64,000 nt of DNA from Cryptosporangium arvum DSM 44712. GTDB taxonomy: Bacteria; Actinomycetota; Actinomycetes; Mycobacteriales; Cryptosporangiaceae. The notes under the pieces were generated by a model that saw nothing but the letters and a program-made list of their open reading frames with translations, was not told the origin of the DNA and ran no database searches. Positions within the stretch are counted from its first letter, which is position 1, and every line of letters starts with the position of its first letter. Location: contig NZ_KK073874.1 in NCBI RefSeq assembly GCF_000585375.1, forward strand, positions 3,844,001 to 3,908,000, given 5' to 3'. The position numbers were made by a program, and so were the translations under genes. Of this stretch, positions 1 to 8,822 are shown piece by piece.

Positions 1-101
1 ACCGCCTCGTGGGATCTGACCACTCCACGGTCGTCGACGGGTGCTTTACCGACGCGCGGAATTGAGTGCTGAGCAACGCGTCGACGCCGCTCGAAACCGG
101 C

Positions 102-635
102 CTAGTCCTCCCAGGCGAGCCAAGGGGCCAGGCGGCAGTCCGGGTCGTCGCAGCACTCGTGCAGGGTGGCGAACGCCTCCCAGAGCTCGTCGGCCTCATA
201 GCCCCAGGTCCCGTCCGGGTCGATGAGCTCCAAGCGGTCGGCGTCGACGTCGGAGATGAACGGGCCGTCGACGACCCGGTTCAGGACCCCACCGCACGTG
301 GCGCACTCCAGCCACGGCACGACGACCGGCGGTGTCTGCCGGTCCACCGCCGCCACGGGCGGGGCGAGCCGGACGCAGGTGCCGCCGGCCGGGTCGGGGC
401 GAGCGCGCCGAAGGGCGTCCTCGACGCGGCCGCGGACACCCCACACCTCGGCCAGCACGGCGATCTCGGCCCGGACGTTGTCCGCGGCCGGGACTCCGTG
501 CTCGAGCAGCCCCTCGACGAGCGTCTCGACGCCCGCTTCCTGCTCGCCGATCATGCGGAAGCCGACCACGTCCTCGGCCTGCGCCGGAGGTAGCAGCACC
601 GCCAGGGCCGTCCACTGCTCGATGCTCGCATCCAC
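102..635 (-). CDS. Hypothetical protein with two Cys clusters
   Basis: A 177-residue protein of unknown function. The N-terminal two thirds look helical and acidic. The C-terminal part holds ECATCGG (one CxxC pair) and ECCDDPDC, which together could bind a metal, although no known zinc-ribbon family was recognised. No signal peptide or membrane segment is visible. The ATG at 635 is the only convincing start. It lies downstream of, and on the same strand as, the sigma factor/membrane protein pair, but is separated from it by about 65 bases, so co-transcription is possible but not shown. Base composition and third-position GC resemble the neighbours. Confidence 0.6.
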   Translation of the reverse strand: MDASIEQWTALAVLLPPAQAEDVVGFRMIGEQEAGVETLVEGLLEHGVPAADNVRAEIAVLAEVWGVRGRVEDALRRARPDPAGGTCVRLAPPVAAVDRQTPPVVVPWLECATCGGVLNRVVDGPFISDVDADRLELIDPDGTWGYEADELWEAFATLHECCDDPDCRLAPWLAWED

Positions 636-702
636 CCGGCCACCCTAGGTGAGGCCGCGCCGCCGGGCGCTCCGCGGCGTCGTCGAGGAGCGCCCGGACG
701 GA

Positions 703-2139
703 TCAGTTCTTCCTGGTGAAGCGGTCGCCGTCCCAGTGGTACCGCTGTCGGACGCCGCCGGCGGGCGTGACGGTCACGGTCGTACCGGAGGCCTCGACCG
801 ACACCGCATCGGGGCCGGGGTCGATCCACGTCACGAGCTTCGTGGGCCCTCCCTCGGCGTGCGAGAAGTCCAGGAACAGCACCGCCCAGGCGGTCTGTGC
901 GTCGGGCAGGCCGGCCGTGTGGACCCGGAGGAGCAGAACCGGTCCCTCGACCCGCCCGAGCAGGTTCGCGAACGCGACCGGCCGGCCGGAGACCATCTCG
1001 TAGCGGAGCGTGCGGCCCTCCGCGTCCCTCCGGGTGGCCACGCCGCCCTGGAACGCCAGCGTCGGCAGGCTGCTCGCGTCGGAGTTCGACGCCGTGCCGA
1101 AGTGCTCGTCCACCGGCACCACGAACGTCTCGTCGGCGTAGTCGAGGCCGCGGACGGTCCGGTCACCGGGCCGCTCCGGCGGCGTCGTGCCGACCGGTGC
1201 GCCCTCCGGCCGCTCGCCGATGCGGTCCACGACGGCGTAGCGCTCGTAGGCGGTTCCCCGCCGGCCCAGCAGCTCGCCCGTGTCCGGGTCGACGACCAGG
1301 TCGAAGCTCGAGCGGTCGATCCGCAGCGAGAGCACCGCGCCCCGGCGGCCCAGCAGGTCGGCGCCGTCCGGGTCGTACCGCACACCCGGAATCAGCGCGG
1401 CGACATGGTAGAGCAGCGCGCGGACGCGCGGGAACGCCAGGCCGCCGGTGTCGAGCATGGTCTGGACGCGGTCGAACGCCCGCTCGGCGGCGGGCGCGCC
1501 GGGCGCCGACAACCGGTTGATCGCTGCCAGCAGCGCGGCCGGTTCGACGTTCGTGAGACCGCTCAGACGCGACGGGTCGGGATAGAGGACCGCGGCGTCG
1601 AGCGCAGGCGTGCCCGCGGGCGGCTGTTCACCGCTCTCGTACACGTCGACCGACGTGGCCTTGCCGTCCAGCACTCCGTAGCGGGTGCCGTCAGCCGAGT
1701 GCCACTCCTGTTTGTTCTGCGGCGGATCACCCGGCTGGAAGTTGTTGTTGTCGAGCGACCGCACGTACAGGAACTGGGTCGCGCCGACCACCGTCGGCGG
1801 TTGACGATCGGCGGCCGCGTCGACGCGGCGGAGCAGGTCGGCGAGCGTGGCGGCGGACAGCGTCGTGCCGTCGCCCGTCCCGGGTGCGACGGATTCCTCG
1901 TTGTTCAGGCCGATCACGGTCGTGCCCGCGGCGGCCACGGCGAGCGTGGCGGCCAGCGCACCCGCGGCCAGCATCGGCGCGGGCACCCGCAGCCGTCCGA
2001 CTGTCCAGCGACGGGCGCGGGCCGCCGATCGCGTCGCACGCATCTCGTCCATCAGCGCGATGCGCTGGCGGTCGGCCTGGGGCAGCGGACGGGGCGGGCG
2101 CGTGCGGAGCAGGGTGGCGAGGTCGTCGCGCTCATCCAT
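703..2139 (-). CDS. CU044_5270-like membrane-anchored protein, partner of ECF sigma factor
   Basis: A 478-residue protein with a short cytoplasmic N-terminus (about residues 1-50, charged), one membrane segment (about 55-77) and a long extracytoplasmic region. This architecture is typical of the actinobacterial CU044_5270 family, which regularly follows an ECF sigma gene. Start chosen at the ATG at 2139 (MDERDDL), which overlaps the end of the sigma gene by 8 bases. A longer reading to 2331 would run deep into the sigma gene and is rejected. The tight coupling suggests a sigma regulator or sensor, but no zinc-binding anti-sigma motif (HxxxCxxC) is present, so that role is inference. Confidence 0.8.
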   Translation of the reverse strand: MDERDDLATLLRTRPPRPLPQADRQRIALMDEMRATRSAARARRWTVGRLRVPAPMLAAGALAATLAVAAAGTTVIGLNNEESVAPGTGDGTTLSAATLADLLRRVDAAADRQPPTVVGATQFLYVRSLDNNNFQPGDPPQNKQEWHSADGTRYGVLDGKATSVDVYESGEQPPAGTPALDAAVLYPDPSRLSGLTNVEPAALLAAINRLSAPGAPAAERAFDRVQTMLDTGGLAFPRVRALLYHVAALIPGVRYDPDGADLLGRRGAVLSLRIDRSSFDLVVDPDTGELLGRRGTAYERYAVVDRIGERPEGAPVGTTPPERPGDRTVRGLDYADETFVVPVDEHFGTASNSDASSLPTLAFQGGVATRRDAEGRTLRYEMVSGRPVAFANLLGRVEGPVLLLRVHTAGLPDAQTAWAVLFLDFSHAEGGPTKLVTWIDPGPDAVSVEASGTTVTVTPAGGVRQRYHWDGDRFTRKN

Positions 2140-2767
2140 GACGGTGCTTCCTTCCGGTCGGTGTCGGGCCGGCCGCGGGCTCGGCGAGGGGAGGGTGTCC
2201 GGCCGGGCGCAGGCCGGTCGGCGGCGTCGCGTCCGAACGCTCCAGTTGGGCCCGGAGCTTGGCGCGGGCCCGCGAGAGCCGTGACCGGACGGTGCCGACC
2301 GGGATGCCGAGCGCCTCGGCGGCCGACGCATAGTCCAGTTCCGCGTCGACGCAGAGCGCGACGACCTCGCGTTCCGCGCGGCGCAGCCCGTCGAGCGCCG
2401 CCTGGGCGGCCGGGAGCAGCGCGTCGTCGTCGATCCGGCTCGCCACCGCCTCGCTGAAGTCGGGCTCGGCGGTCGGCGGGGGTAATCGCGACAACGCGGC
2501 GCGGTACCGGCGCCGGGCCCGGGCGAAGTCCCGGGCGTGGTTGGTCGCGATCCCCAGCAGCCAGGGCAGCAGCGAGGCCCCGGTCGGCTCGATGCGATCT
2601 CGGCGCCGCCAGGCTTCGAGGAACGTCATCGAGACGACTTCTTCGGCGGCCGACCAGTCGCTGAGCAGCCGGTACGCGTAGTTGTATACGCGCTGTGCGA
2701 ATTCGTTGAACAGGTCGCCGAAGGCGTCCGGTTCGCCTGCGCGGAGGCGGTCTCGCGAAATCGTCAT
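2132..2767 (-). CDS. ECF-type RNA polymerase sigma factor
   Basis: A 211-residue sigma-70 family protein. Region 2 lies at about residues 15-80 (FNEFAQRVYNYAYRLLSDW, then AAEEVVSMTFLEAWRR). Region 4 lies at about 120-175, with a helix-turn-helix around YASAAEALGIPVGTVRSRLSRAR. The start is the ATG at 2767 (MTISRDRL), preceded by an AGGGTAGG-like ribosome site; a longer reading to 3169 lacks family similarity. The stop overlaps the start of the next gene, a membrane-anchored protein, so the two are translationally coupled. It probably directs RNA polymerase to a small regulon that includes its own operon. Confidence 0.9.
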   Translation of the reverse strand: MTISRDRLRAGEPDAFGDLFNEFAQRVYNYAYRLLSDWSAAEEVVSMTFLEAWRRRDRIEPTGASLLPWLLGIATNHARDFARARRRYRAALSRLPPPTAEPDFSEAVASRIDDDALLPAAQAALDGLRRAEREVVALCVDAELDYASAAEALGIPVGTVRSRLSRARAKLRAQLERSDATPPTGLRPAGHPPLAEPAAGPTPTGRKHRHG

Positions 2768-2874
2768 CACGCACCTACCCTGGCCGCTCGCGGCGGGCGG
2801 TTCCCGATCTCCGCAGTCGAGGGTCATCGGCACCGCGGAGCGATCGTCGGGCGTCCCGTCGTGGGACGTCCTGG

Positions 2875-3183
2875 TCAGGCGAGGTCGACAGCGACCTCGT
2901 GGTGGTCGACCCGCTGATCCCAGCGGATCAGTGTTCGACGGGCGGCCGGCTCGACGACCGCTCGTTCGGGATCCTCGCCGGCGAACGCCCGAACCGCTGC
3001 CATGTCGGCGAAATAGACGATTGAGGTGAACAGGACGTCGGCTCCGTCGGTCCGGCGGAGTAGTCGCGCTCCGCGGAATCCGGGTACGTCGCGAAGGTGC
3101 TCGCTGACCTCGGTCTCGTAATGCCGTTGGTAGTCGTCGGCGGTGGCCCGCGGAGCCCAGCCCCGCCATGTTCGTGCGATCAC
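2875..3183 (-). CDS. Antibiotic biosynthesis monooxygenase (ABM)-like small protein
   Basis: About 102 residues from a GTG at 3183 with GGAG 8 bases upstream. The sequence VIARTWRGWAP, followed by YQRHYETEVSEHLRDVPGFRGARLL and a central VLFTSIVYFADMAAVRAF, fits the ferredoxin-like ABM/EthD fold of small dimeric stress or quinone-modifying proteins. The longer in-frame extension to 3417 has unrelated, low-complexity composition and is not used. The gene lies 107 bases upstream of the sigma gene on the same strand. No catalytic residues can be assigned; the family contains both enzymes and non-catalytic proteins. Confidence 0.6.
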   Translation of the reverse strand: MIARTWRGWAPRATADDYQRHYETEVSEHLRDVPGFRGARLLRRTDGADVLFTSIVYFADMAAVRAFAGEDPERAVVEPAARRTLIRWDQRVDHHEVAVDLA

Positions 3184-3703
3184 GTCCGGACTCCGATCGG
3201 TAGGCGAGGTCTTGGTGTGGCCCTGCTCGTTTACGGCCGCGTCGCCCGAGCCGGCCTGCGTGTGAATACCGACTGCCCGCAGTAGCCGCCGCGTTCCCAC
3301 CGAATCGCGGACCACTTCTGCTGGCAGTTTCCTCTGGCTCTCGCGTACTGCGATGGTGGCGTCAGCGCCGGAGGTATTGCGAGGCCTGCGCTCGTGCCAA
3401 TCACCCCGGATCGCCATGGCTTGCCGGCTCGGTGCGGCCGAGGCCGCTCGTCGGCGCCCGCTTCGAGTAGCGGCTCACGGCTCCCGCGCCGCGCAACGGC
3501 ACTGAGTCGTACGCCGCCACCGACGTCGAGCGGGAGTACTCGGCACGTACCGTCGTCCAGGAGCTCATGGCGTCGACAGCCGAGCCGTACAGAACGTGTA
3601 GAGATCGTGTAGATCCGCCCGCAGTACACCGTCAGAGCGGTTGACGGCACCTTTTGCCGATTCCACTATGGACACGTTCTGATCGCCGTTTCAGGGAGCG
3701 TTG
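3184..3703. other. 520-base stretch without a convincing gene
   Basis: Between the divergent ABM-like gene and the small secreted protein. Open frames exist on both strands (for example 3231-3650 on the minus strand), but none has a ribosome site, recognisable family or actinobacterial codon pattern throughout. The lower GC near 3590-3690 probably carries the promoter of the downstream gene. Confidence 0.5.
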
Positions 3704-3997
3704 ATGAAACTTGTCGCCAAGCTCGCCGCCTGCGTCCTCGCGGCGGGTGCCGCCGTCTTACCCGCCTCACCCGCACAAGCCTTGCCCGGCAACTGCAGCC
3801 ACGGATATGTGACGCCGTCCAAGACCACCAGCTGGGCGACGTGCACTACGGGCAACGGCAGGTTCGCGGCACTGGCCCATTGCACCGACGGCTACTACTA
3901 CGGGGGTCCCTGGAAGTACGTCGGCACCGGCTACTCCTACGCGACGTGCCCTTCGGACACCGTGATCAACGGCCACAACATGTACACCGAGGACTGA
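3704..3997 (+). CDS. Small secreted Cys-containing protein
   Basis: A 97-residue protein with a classical signal peptide (MKLVAKLAACVLAAGAAVLP, cleavage likely after PAQA near residue 26). The mature part of about 70 residues is rich in Tyr, Gly and Thr and has four Cys residues (NCSHGY, ATCTTG, AHCTDG, ATCPSD), suggesting two disulfides. Start set at the ATG at 3704, 5 bases after AGGGAG at 3693-3698; the TTG three bases earlier is too close to the ribosome site. It is a single gene followed by a strong hairpin. Function unknown; small disulfide-bonded exoproteins of this kind are common in actinomycetes. Confidence 0.75.
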   Translation: MKLVAKLAACVLAAGAAVLPASPAQALPGNCSHGYVTPSKTTSWATCTTGNGRFAALAHCTDGYYYGGPWKYVGTGYSYATCPSDTVINGHNMYTED

Positions 3998-4016
3998 TCC
4001 GCTTCCCACTGACGAT

Positions 4017-4057
4017 CGAACGGGCCGGGACGTCGACAACGGCGCCCGGTCCGTTCG
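4017..4057 (+). terminator. Rho-independent-type hairpin after the secreted protein gene
   Basis: Thirteen-base arms CGAACGGGCCGGG (4017-4029) and CCCGGTCCGTTCG (4045-4057), fully paired apart from one G:T, with a 15-base loop, 20 bases after the stop. No U-tract follows, as is usual in high-GC actinobacteria. It lies between two converging transcription units. Confidence 0.65.
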
Positions 4058-4122
4058 ACGCTCAGCTCCGTGCGCTGGTGTGCTGGCACTGGCCGGGAGA
4101 AGTCTCCATCGCGATCGCCACT

Positions 4123-4506
4123 TCACCGACCCGGCTCTGCGCCGCGATCGTCGACCGGCTCACCCTTCGGCGGCAACATCGGCGGAACCGGCACCGACTC
4201 CTCCGGTTCGCCCAAGCCCACACCCGCGCTGAGCAGCACTGACTTCACGGCCAGCACGAACCCGACCCTGCGGTACACCGCGTTCGACGCCGGGTCGTCC
4301 ACCGCCGGGAAGGCGTGCAGCCACCGCGGCCGACCGGTTCCGGCGGCATGAGCCGTAGCTGCCGCTGCGGCCTGGCCCGCGATGCCCCTGCCCTGGAACT
4401 CCGGCAGCACGGTCCGGCCCATCTCGAAGACGCCACGTCCGCTCGGCGTATCCGACGCTGCCCACCGGGTCGCCGGACGCGCGCAGGCGCACGCGACGGC
4501 CGGGCG
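4123..4506 (-). pseudogene. GNAT acetyltransferase remnant, 5'-truncated and frameshifted
   Basis: The C-terminal half of a GNAT protein is readable in two frames. The first part (upstream of about 4433) gives GDPVGSVGYAERTW, the typical beta-strand before the acetyl-CoA loop. It continues after a one-base frame change as VFEMGRTVLPEFQGRGIAG, which contains the acetyl-CoA-binding loop, and then as NAVYRRVGF. The usual N-terminal 60-80 residues are missing because the piece abuts the end of the epimerase gene at 4507. An ORF from the ATG at 4422 would start inside the fold and lack the first strands, so a functional enzyme is unlikely. Confidence 0.75.
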
Positions 4507-5451
4507 TCAGCGCGGATTTCCCGCCCGCAGCCAGGCGATGTAGTCCGCGGCCGCAGCGGCGGTGTCGTACCGGGGTTCGAACGTGGTGTCCTCGCGCAAG
4601 CGGGTGATGTCGAGCCAGCTCAGCGGGCGCTGGCCGTCCGAGGGGAGGTCGCATCGGAAACCGGGCTCGACGGAGCGGATCGCGGTGACGACGTCGGCGT
4701 TGCTCGTGGCCCGACCGGAGCCGACGTTGTACGTGGAGTGGTGCAACTCCTCCGCGAGCTGCAGCAGTGCGAGCGCGCGACCGGTGTCCTTGACGTAGAG
4801 CAGGTCGAGCGCGTCCTCTGCCTTCGGGGGTGCGAGGAGCCCCGACAGGTCGGGCTCGGCCCGCAGGGCTGCGGCGTGGGCCAGGGACGGAGCGGCGAAG
4901 AACGGGTCGGGCAGGTGTCCGCCGGGTCCCCAGGTCCCCGAGATGCGTGCGTTGACGACGTTCACATCGGTCACGTCCGAGAGGTGGCCGGCGAGGAGTT
5001 CGGTGATCTTCTTGAACGTCGGGATGGGGTGGATGTGCTCGAAGGAAATCGGCATGTCCTCGGTCAGCGCGCCGTGGTAGGCGAAGCCGTAGACGCCGAT
5101 CGTGCTCGCGGTCACGACACGGCGCACGCCCCAGGCCTGGGCGGCGCGGACGATGTTGAGGAACGCCTCCAGGGCTGCTCCCGTGGCCTCGATCGGGTCG
5201 CCGTCGGTCACCGGCCACGGCAGGGCGACGGCGAGATGCACGATTCCGGTGATCGGGTACTTCCGGCCGACGTCGAGCAGGGCGTCGAGGTCGGCGACGT
5301 CGGCCTGGACGACGTGGATCGGTAAGTCGGCCAGGTGCGGGGGGACCTGGGGGGTGCGGCGCTGGAGCAGGACGCACTCCTCGCCGGCCTCGGTGAGGGC
5401 GCGGACGGTGTGCGAGCCGATGAAGCCCATCCCTCCGGTTACCAGGATCAT
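4507..5451 (-). CDS. NAD(P)-dependent epimerase/dehydratase-type extended SDR
   Basis: A 314-residue extended short-chain dehydrogenase-like protein. The N-terminal Rossmann motif is TGGMGFIGSH (residues 5-14), followed by a VVTAST strand and the substrate-side NARISGTWGPGG. The usual catalytic YxxxK is replaced by IPTFK, so the active-site Tyr appears to be missing while the Lys is kept. Substrate unknown. The gene is divergent from a MarR regulator, with 71 bases between them carrying a 25-base palindrome, so repression by that MarR protein is likely. Confidence 0.85.
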   Translation of the reverse strand: MILVTGGMGFIGSHTVRALTEAGEECVLLQRRTPQVPPHLADLPIHVVQADVADLDALLDVGRKYPITGIVHLAVALPWPVTDGDPIEATGAALEAFLNIVRAAQAWGVRRVVTASTIGVYGFAYHGALTEDMPISFEHIHPIPTFKKITELLAGHLSDVTDVNVVNARISGTWGPGGHLPDPFFAAPSLAHAAALRAEPDLSGLLAPPKAEDALDLLYVKDTGRALALLQLAEELHHSTYNVGSGRATSNADVVTAIRSVEPGFRCDLPSDGQRPLSWLDITRLREDTTFEPRYDTAAAAADYIAWLRAGNPR

Positions 5452-5474
5452 GGTGGCGCCTTTCGCAGTAAGTC

Positions 5475-5499
5475 TGATGATCAGTAGTACTGACGATCA
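5475..5499. promoter_or_regulatory. MarR-type operator between epimerase and marR genes
   Basis: Imperfect palindrome with arms TGATGATCAGTA and TACTGACGATCA around a central G (10 of 12 positions symmetrical). It lies midway in the short divergent gap, positioned to control both genes. Confidence 0.65.
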
Positions 5500-5521
5500 G
5501 CCTACGCCTAAGATGGGGGCC

Positions 5522-5959
5522 ATGGCTACCCCGTCGAGCACCAGCGCTGACCCGCACGAAGTCCTGGGCTACCTCCTCAAGCACGCCACTCAGAAACTCA
5601 TGGCGCTGACGGATGCGGCGCTCGAGCCGTTGGGGATCGACAGCAAGGACTACGGGGCGCTCCGGGTACTGGCCCACCGCGAACCGACGTCGCAACTGCA
5701 GGTGGCGCAGACGCTCGGCATCGACCGCACCACGATGGTGGCGTTGCTGGACGTGCTCGAACGCAAGGGCATCGTCACGCGCCGACCCGACCCCGCGGAC
5801 CGACGCAAGAACGTCGTCGAGCTCACCGAACAGGGGTTGCAGACCTACGACGCGGCCCAGGTCGCGTACGAAAAGGCCGAGAGCGGGTTCCTGGCGGGGC
5901 TCAGTCCGAGCGCGTCGAGTCAGCTCCGCCGAACGCTGCGAACCCTCGTGGTGAACTGA
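5522..5959 (+). CDS. MarR family transcriptional regulator
   Basis: A 145-residue winged-helix regulator. The helix-turn-helix and wing are seen in TSQLQVAQTLGIDRTTMVALLDVLERKGIVTRRPDPADRRKNVVELT, including the conserved DxRxxxxxLT-type wing (DPADRRKNVVELT). The flanking N- and C-terminal helices form the dimer region. Start taken at the ATG at 5522 after GGGGGCC; an ATG at 5513 would add three residues. It is divergent from the epimerase gene and probably autoregulated through the palindrome in the gap. The ligand cannot be predicted. Confidence 0.92.
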   Translation: MATPSSTSADPHEVLGYLLKHATQKLMALTDAALEPLGIDSKDYGALRVLAHREPTSQLQVAQTLGIDRTTMVALLDVLERKGIVTRRPDPADRRKNVVELTEQGLQTYDAAQVAYEKAESGFLAGLSPSASSQLRRTLRTLVVN

Positions 5960-5989
5960 CCCGGCTGGGCCGACCGGATGGCGGGCGGC

Positions 5990-7816
5990 TCACACCAGCG
6001 CGCGGCTCGCTTCGCTGCGGTGATCACGGTGAGCGCCGACCAGGCCGGCCAGCGCCGCGCGGCAACGGTCCGGCCCCTCGACCTGCTGGGCACGGCGTCG
6101 CGCGAAGGCCTGAACGAGGGGTGAGTACCGATAGGTCTCGGCACCGACCGCCTGGAGCAGATCAGCGTCCACCAGGTCTTCCAGTGCGGCGTGCGCCTCG
6201 GCGCGCGGCAGTCCGGTCATCGCGGTCACGTCGTCCACGCCGCGCACCGGCGTGACGAGGAGGGCGCCCAGGCGGAAGACGGTGGCCACCACCGCATCGA
6301 GCCGACCCTCCGCCCGGCGCATCGGCTCGTCGACGATCTTGCAGTCCTCGTGCATGACGACCGGCTCGCGAAAATCCTCGTCCAGCTGCGCCACGATCCG
6401 CTCGACCGTCCACATCGGCCTGTCCAGGAGCCGGGCGGCGGCGACGCGCACCGACAGCGGGTGGCCCGAGCAGGCGGCCACCAGCTCGGAAGCCGGGTCC
6501 GGCTCGACGGCGATCCGGTGGTGCCCGGCGATCTCGCCCAGCAGGTTCAGCGACTCGTCGTCGCTGAGCGGCCCGAGCCGCAGCCAGGACACCGCGGACA
6601 ACCGCAGCAGCCGGCGTGTCGCCGTGACGATCACGGCGCAGGCCGGCAACAGCGGCTCGACTTGAGCACTGCTGTCGGCATCGTCGAGAACCACCAGCAT
6701 CCGGCGGCCGGACGCGATCGTGCGCCACAGGGCGGAGCGCTCGGCCACCGTGTCCGGCACGGAGACGCCCGGCCGCACGGTGCGGAGCAGTGATCCGAGC
6801 GCCTCGTGGACGCCCATCGGTCGTCCGGTGCGAGCACCCAGGTCCAGGTGCACCCGGCCGTCCGGGAAGTGCTCGGCGAACAGGTGAGCCACGTGTACGG
6901 CCAGGGTCGACTTGCCCGAGCCCCCGAGACCGGTGATGCCGGCCAGCGCTGCGCCGTCCCGGGTGAGGATGTGGCGCAGCCGGTCGACCTCGGCTCGACG
7001 GCCGGTGAAGTCCTGGATGTCGGGGGGCGTCTGGTCGGGCCGGACGGACCGCGGCTCGTCCGGCCCGGTCGGCGGAACGACCACCTCGTCACCCCGCAGC
7101 AACCGCTGGTGCAGCCGCTGGAGCTCCGGACCGGGCTCGATGCCGAGCTCCTGGTGCAGGCGGGTCCGCAACCGCCGGAACGCCTCGAGCGCCTCCACGG
7201 TCCGGCCGCTGCGATGCAGAGCGGTCATCCACAGCTCGGTGAGACGTGCATCCATCGGCCGTTCGGCGACCGCCGCACCCAGATCTGCGCAGATCGCCTC
7301 GTGTCGACCGAGCGCCAGCTCGGCGTCGAACCACTGCTCACGGGCCGTGCGGTAGGACTCTTCCAAGCGGGTGCGCTGGGCGGCGGCGAATTCAGCGTGC
7401 ACGCCGCCGAGGGCCGGCCCGGCCCACAGGTCCAACGCTCGACGCAGGGCCGCCGCGGTCTCCGTCATGTCGCCGGATCGCCGGGCGACGCGCGCCCGGC
7501 GTACCAGAAGATCGAACTCGTCCGCGTCGACCTCGGCTCGGTGCCGCACGAGGGAGTAGCCACTCGCTGATCGCCGGAGCTCCGCTTCCGCAGCGGGAAG
7601 GACCTGCCGTAACCGGGCGGCGTAGGTGCGCACGGTGCTGTGCGCCGACGGCGGCGGCTCTGCACCCCACAGAGCGTCGACCACGTCCTCGATGGGCACG
7701 GGCGTGTTCCGCAGGAGCAGCAGGCTCAACAGTCCGCGCTGCTGAGGCGAACCGAGGGTGAGGTCGCCGGCGTCCGTGACCGCCCGAACCGGGCCGAGCA
7801 GAGTGAAACGCACCAT
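5990..7816 (-). CDS. AfsR/SARP-type regulator with BTAD and NB-ARC domains
   Basis: A 608-residue regulator. Residues 1-95 form an OmpR-like winged helix (RFTLLGPVRAV through RTYAARLRQVLP, then SGYSL). Residues 100-245 are the bacterial transcriptional activation (BTAD) helical domain. Residues 268-480 form an NB-ARC STAND ATPase with Walker A GLGGSGKST (296-303), kinase-2 RMLVVLDDAD (372-381) and GHPLSVR as the GLPL-like motif. A winged-helix-like tail completes the protein; there are no TPR repeats, unlike full AfsR. ATG at 7816 chosen because the fold begins there. It is divergent from the SDR/cupin genes and probably activates them. Confidence 0.9.
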   Translation of the reverse strand: MVRFTLLGPVRAVTDAGDLTLGSPQQRGLLSLLLLRNTPVPIEDVVDALWGAEPPPSAHSTVRTYAARLRQVLPAAEAELRRSASGYSLVRHRAEVDADEFDLLVRRARVARRSGDMTETAAALRRALDLWAGPALGGVHAEFAAAQRTRLEESYRTAREQWFDAELALGRHEAICADLGAAVAERPMDARLTELWMTALHRSGRTVEALEAFRRLRTRLHQELGIEPGPELQRLHQRLLRGDEVVVPPTGPDEPRSVRPDQTPPDIQDFTGRRAEVDRLRHILTRDGAALAGITGLGGSGKSTLAVHVAHLFAEHFPDGRVHLDLGARTGRPMGVHEALGSLLRTVRPGVSVPDTVAERSALWRTIASGRRMLVVLDDADSSAQVEPLLPACAVIVTATRRLLRLSAVSWLRLGPLSDDESLNLLGEIAGHHRIAVEPDPASELVAACSGHPLSVRVAAARLLDRPMWTVERIVAQLDEDFREPVVMHEDCKIVDEPMRRAEGRLDAVVATVFRLGALLVTPVRGVDDVTAMTGLPRAEAHAALEDLVDADLLQAVGAETYRYSPLVQAFARRRAQQVEGPDRCRAALAGLVGAHRDHRSEASRALV

Positions 7817-7954
7817 TTGATAGTCCCGAACGACGGTGAATTCTCCAACTGCATGCGGCGTGACGTGCGTGACGCTTCGGGTATGCGCCGCGTCAACGTT
7901 TCGTCGGCGCCGGGGGAGGACGCTCGATTTCACGACCTTGATGAAGGAGCCGGC

Positions 7955-8800
7955 ATGGATTCACTGATCGGGAAGGTTGCCGTCGTCACGGGTGCGACCA
8001 GCGGAATCGGGGTGGATGTGGCGCGCGCGTTCGTGGCCGAAGGGGCGAACGTCGTCCTGGCCGGACGCCGCCGGGAGTTGGGCGAGGCGCTGGCCGGGGA
8101 ACTCGGACCGGCGGCGTCTTTCACGGCGACCGACGTGTCGGACGAAGGTGCCGTCGCCGCGCTCCTGGACCTCACCGTCGAACGGCACGGGCGTCTGGAT
8201 GTTCTCGTCAACAACGCCGGGTCGCCGTCACAGTTGGGCAGCATCGAAGACGTGGACGCCGCGGCGTTCCGCGCCGCCCACGAGGTCAACCTCATGGGTG
8301 CGCTGTACGGGATCAAGCACGCCACCGGGCATCTGCGCAGGCAGGGGAGCGGCGGCAGCATCATCAACATGGCCAGCATCACGGGGACGCGGGCCGTCTA
8401 CGCCGGTGTCGCCTACTCGACCTCGAAGGCCGCGCTCATCAGCCTCTCGCAATGGGCAGCCGCCGAGTTGGGCAGCTACGGGATCCGGGTCAACTGCATC
8501 TCGCCGGGCTTCGTCACGACGGGACGCTTCGGCAAGGCCGCCGGCGTCGCCGAGGAGACGGCGCAGGCCCGCCTCTCGGCGCTCGAGGCGTACGCACGTG
8601 AGCAGGCCCGCTCCCTGCAGGCCCTGCCTCGGCCCGGTTTCGGCCCGGACGTTGCCGGAGCGGCCGTCTATCTCGCCGGCGATGCGAGTGCCTACGTGAC
8701 GGGTCACGACCTGGTGGTCGACGGCGGCCTGTCCCTCGGGCAGCCGCTCGAGGCCATGGTGCGGCTCCGCGACGCGATGGCCGCCATCTATCTCAGCTGA
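7955..8800 (+). CDS. Short-chain dehydrogenase/reductase (SDR)
   Basis: A 281-residue classical SDR. NAD(P)-binding motif TGATSGIG near residue 12, NNAG, catalytic Ser in NMASITG, YSTSK active site, and C-terminal VDGG. ATG at 7955 is preceded by AAGGAG at 7944-7949. It is the first gene after the divergent gap to the AfsR-type regulator and is followed 22 bases later by a cupin gene, so they probably form one operon. An insertion between about residues 195 and 225 (KAAGVAEETAQARL) suggests a bulky or unusual substrate; the exact substrate is unknown. Confidence 0.9.
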   Translation: MDSLIGKVAVVTGATSGIGVDVARAFVAEGANVVLAGRRRELGEALAGELGPAASFTATDVSDEGAVAALLDLTVERHGRLDVLVNNAGSPSQLGSIEDVDAAAFRAAHEVNLMGALYGIKHATGHLRRQGSGGSIINMASITGTRAVYAGVAYSTSKAALISLSQWAAAELGSYGIRVNCISPGFVTTGRFGKAAGVAEETAQARLSALEAYAREQARSLQALPRPGFGPDVAGAAVYLAGDASAYVTGHDLVVDGGLSLGQPLEAMVRLRDAMAAIYLS

Positions 8801-8822
8801 CGCCGCAGAACGGAGACGTCTC

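Noticed and set aside
649-2457. 602-residue plus-strand frame opposite the CU044_5270-like gene
   Set aside because: Arg/Gly-rich shadow of the minus-strand genes; no family, ribosome site or conserved motif.
3231-3650. 139-residue minus-strand gene in the 3.2-3.7 kb gap
   Set aside because: No ribosome site or family and codon use unlike the neighbours.
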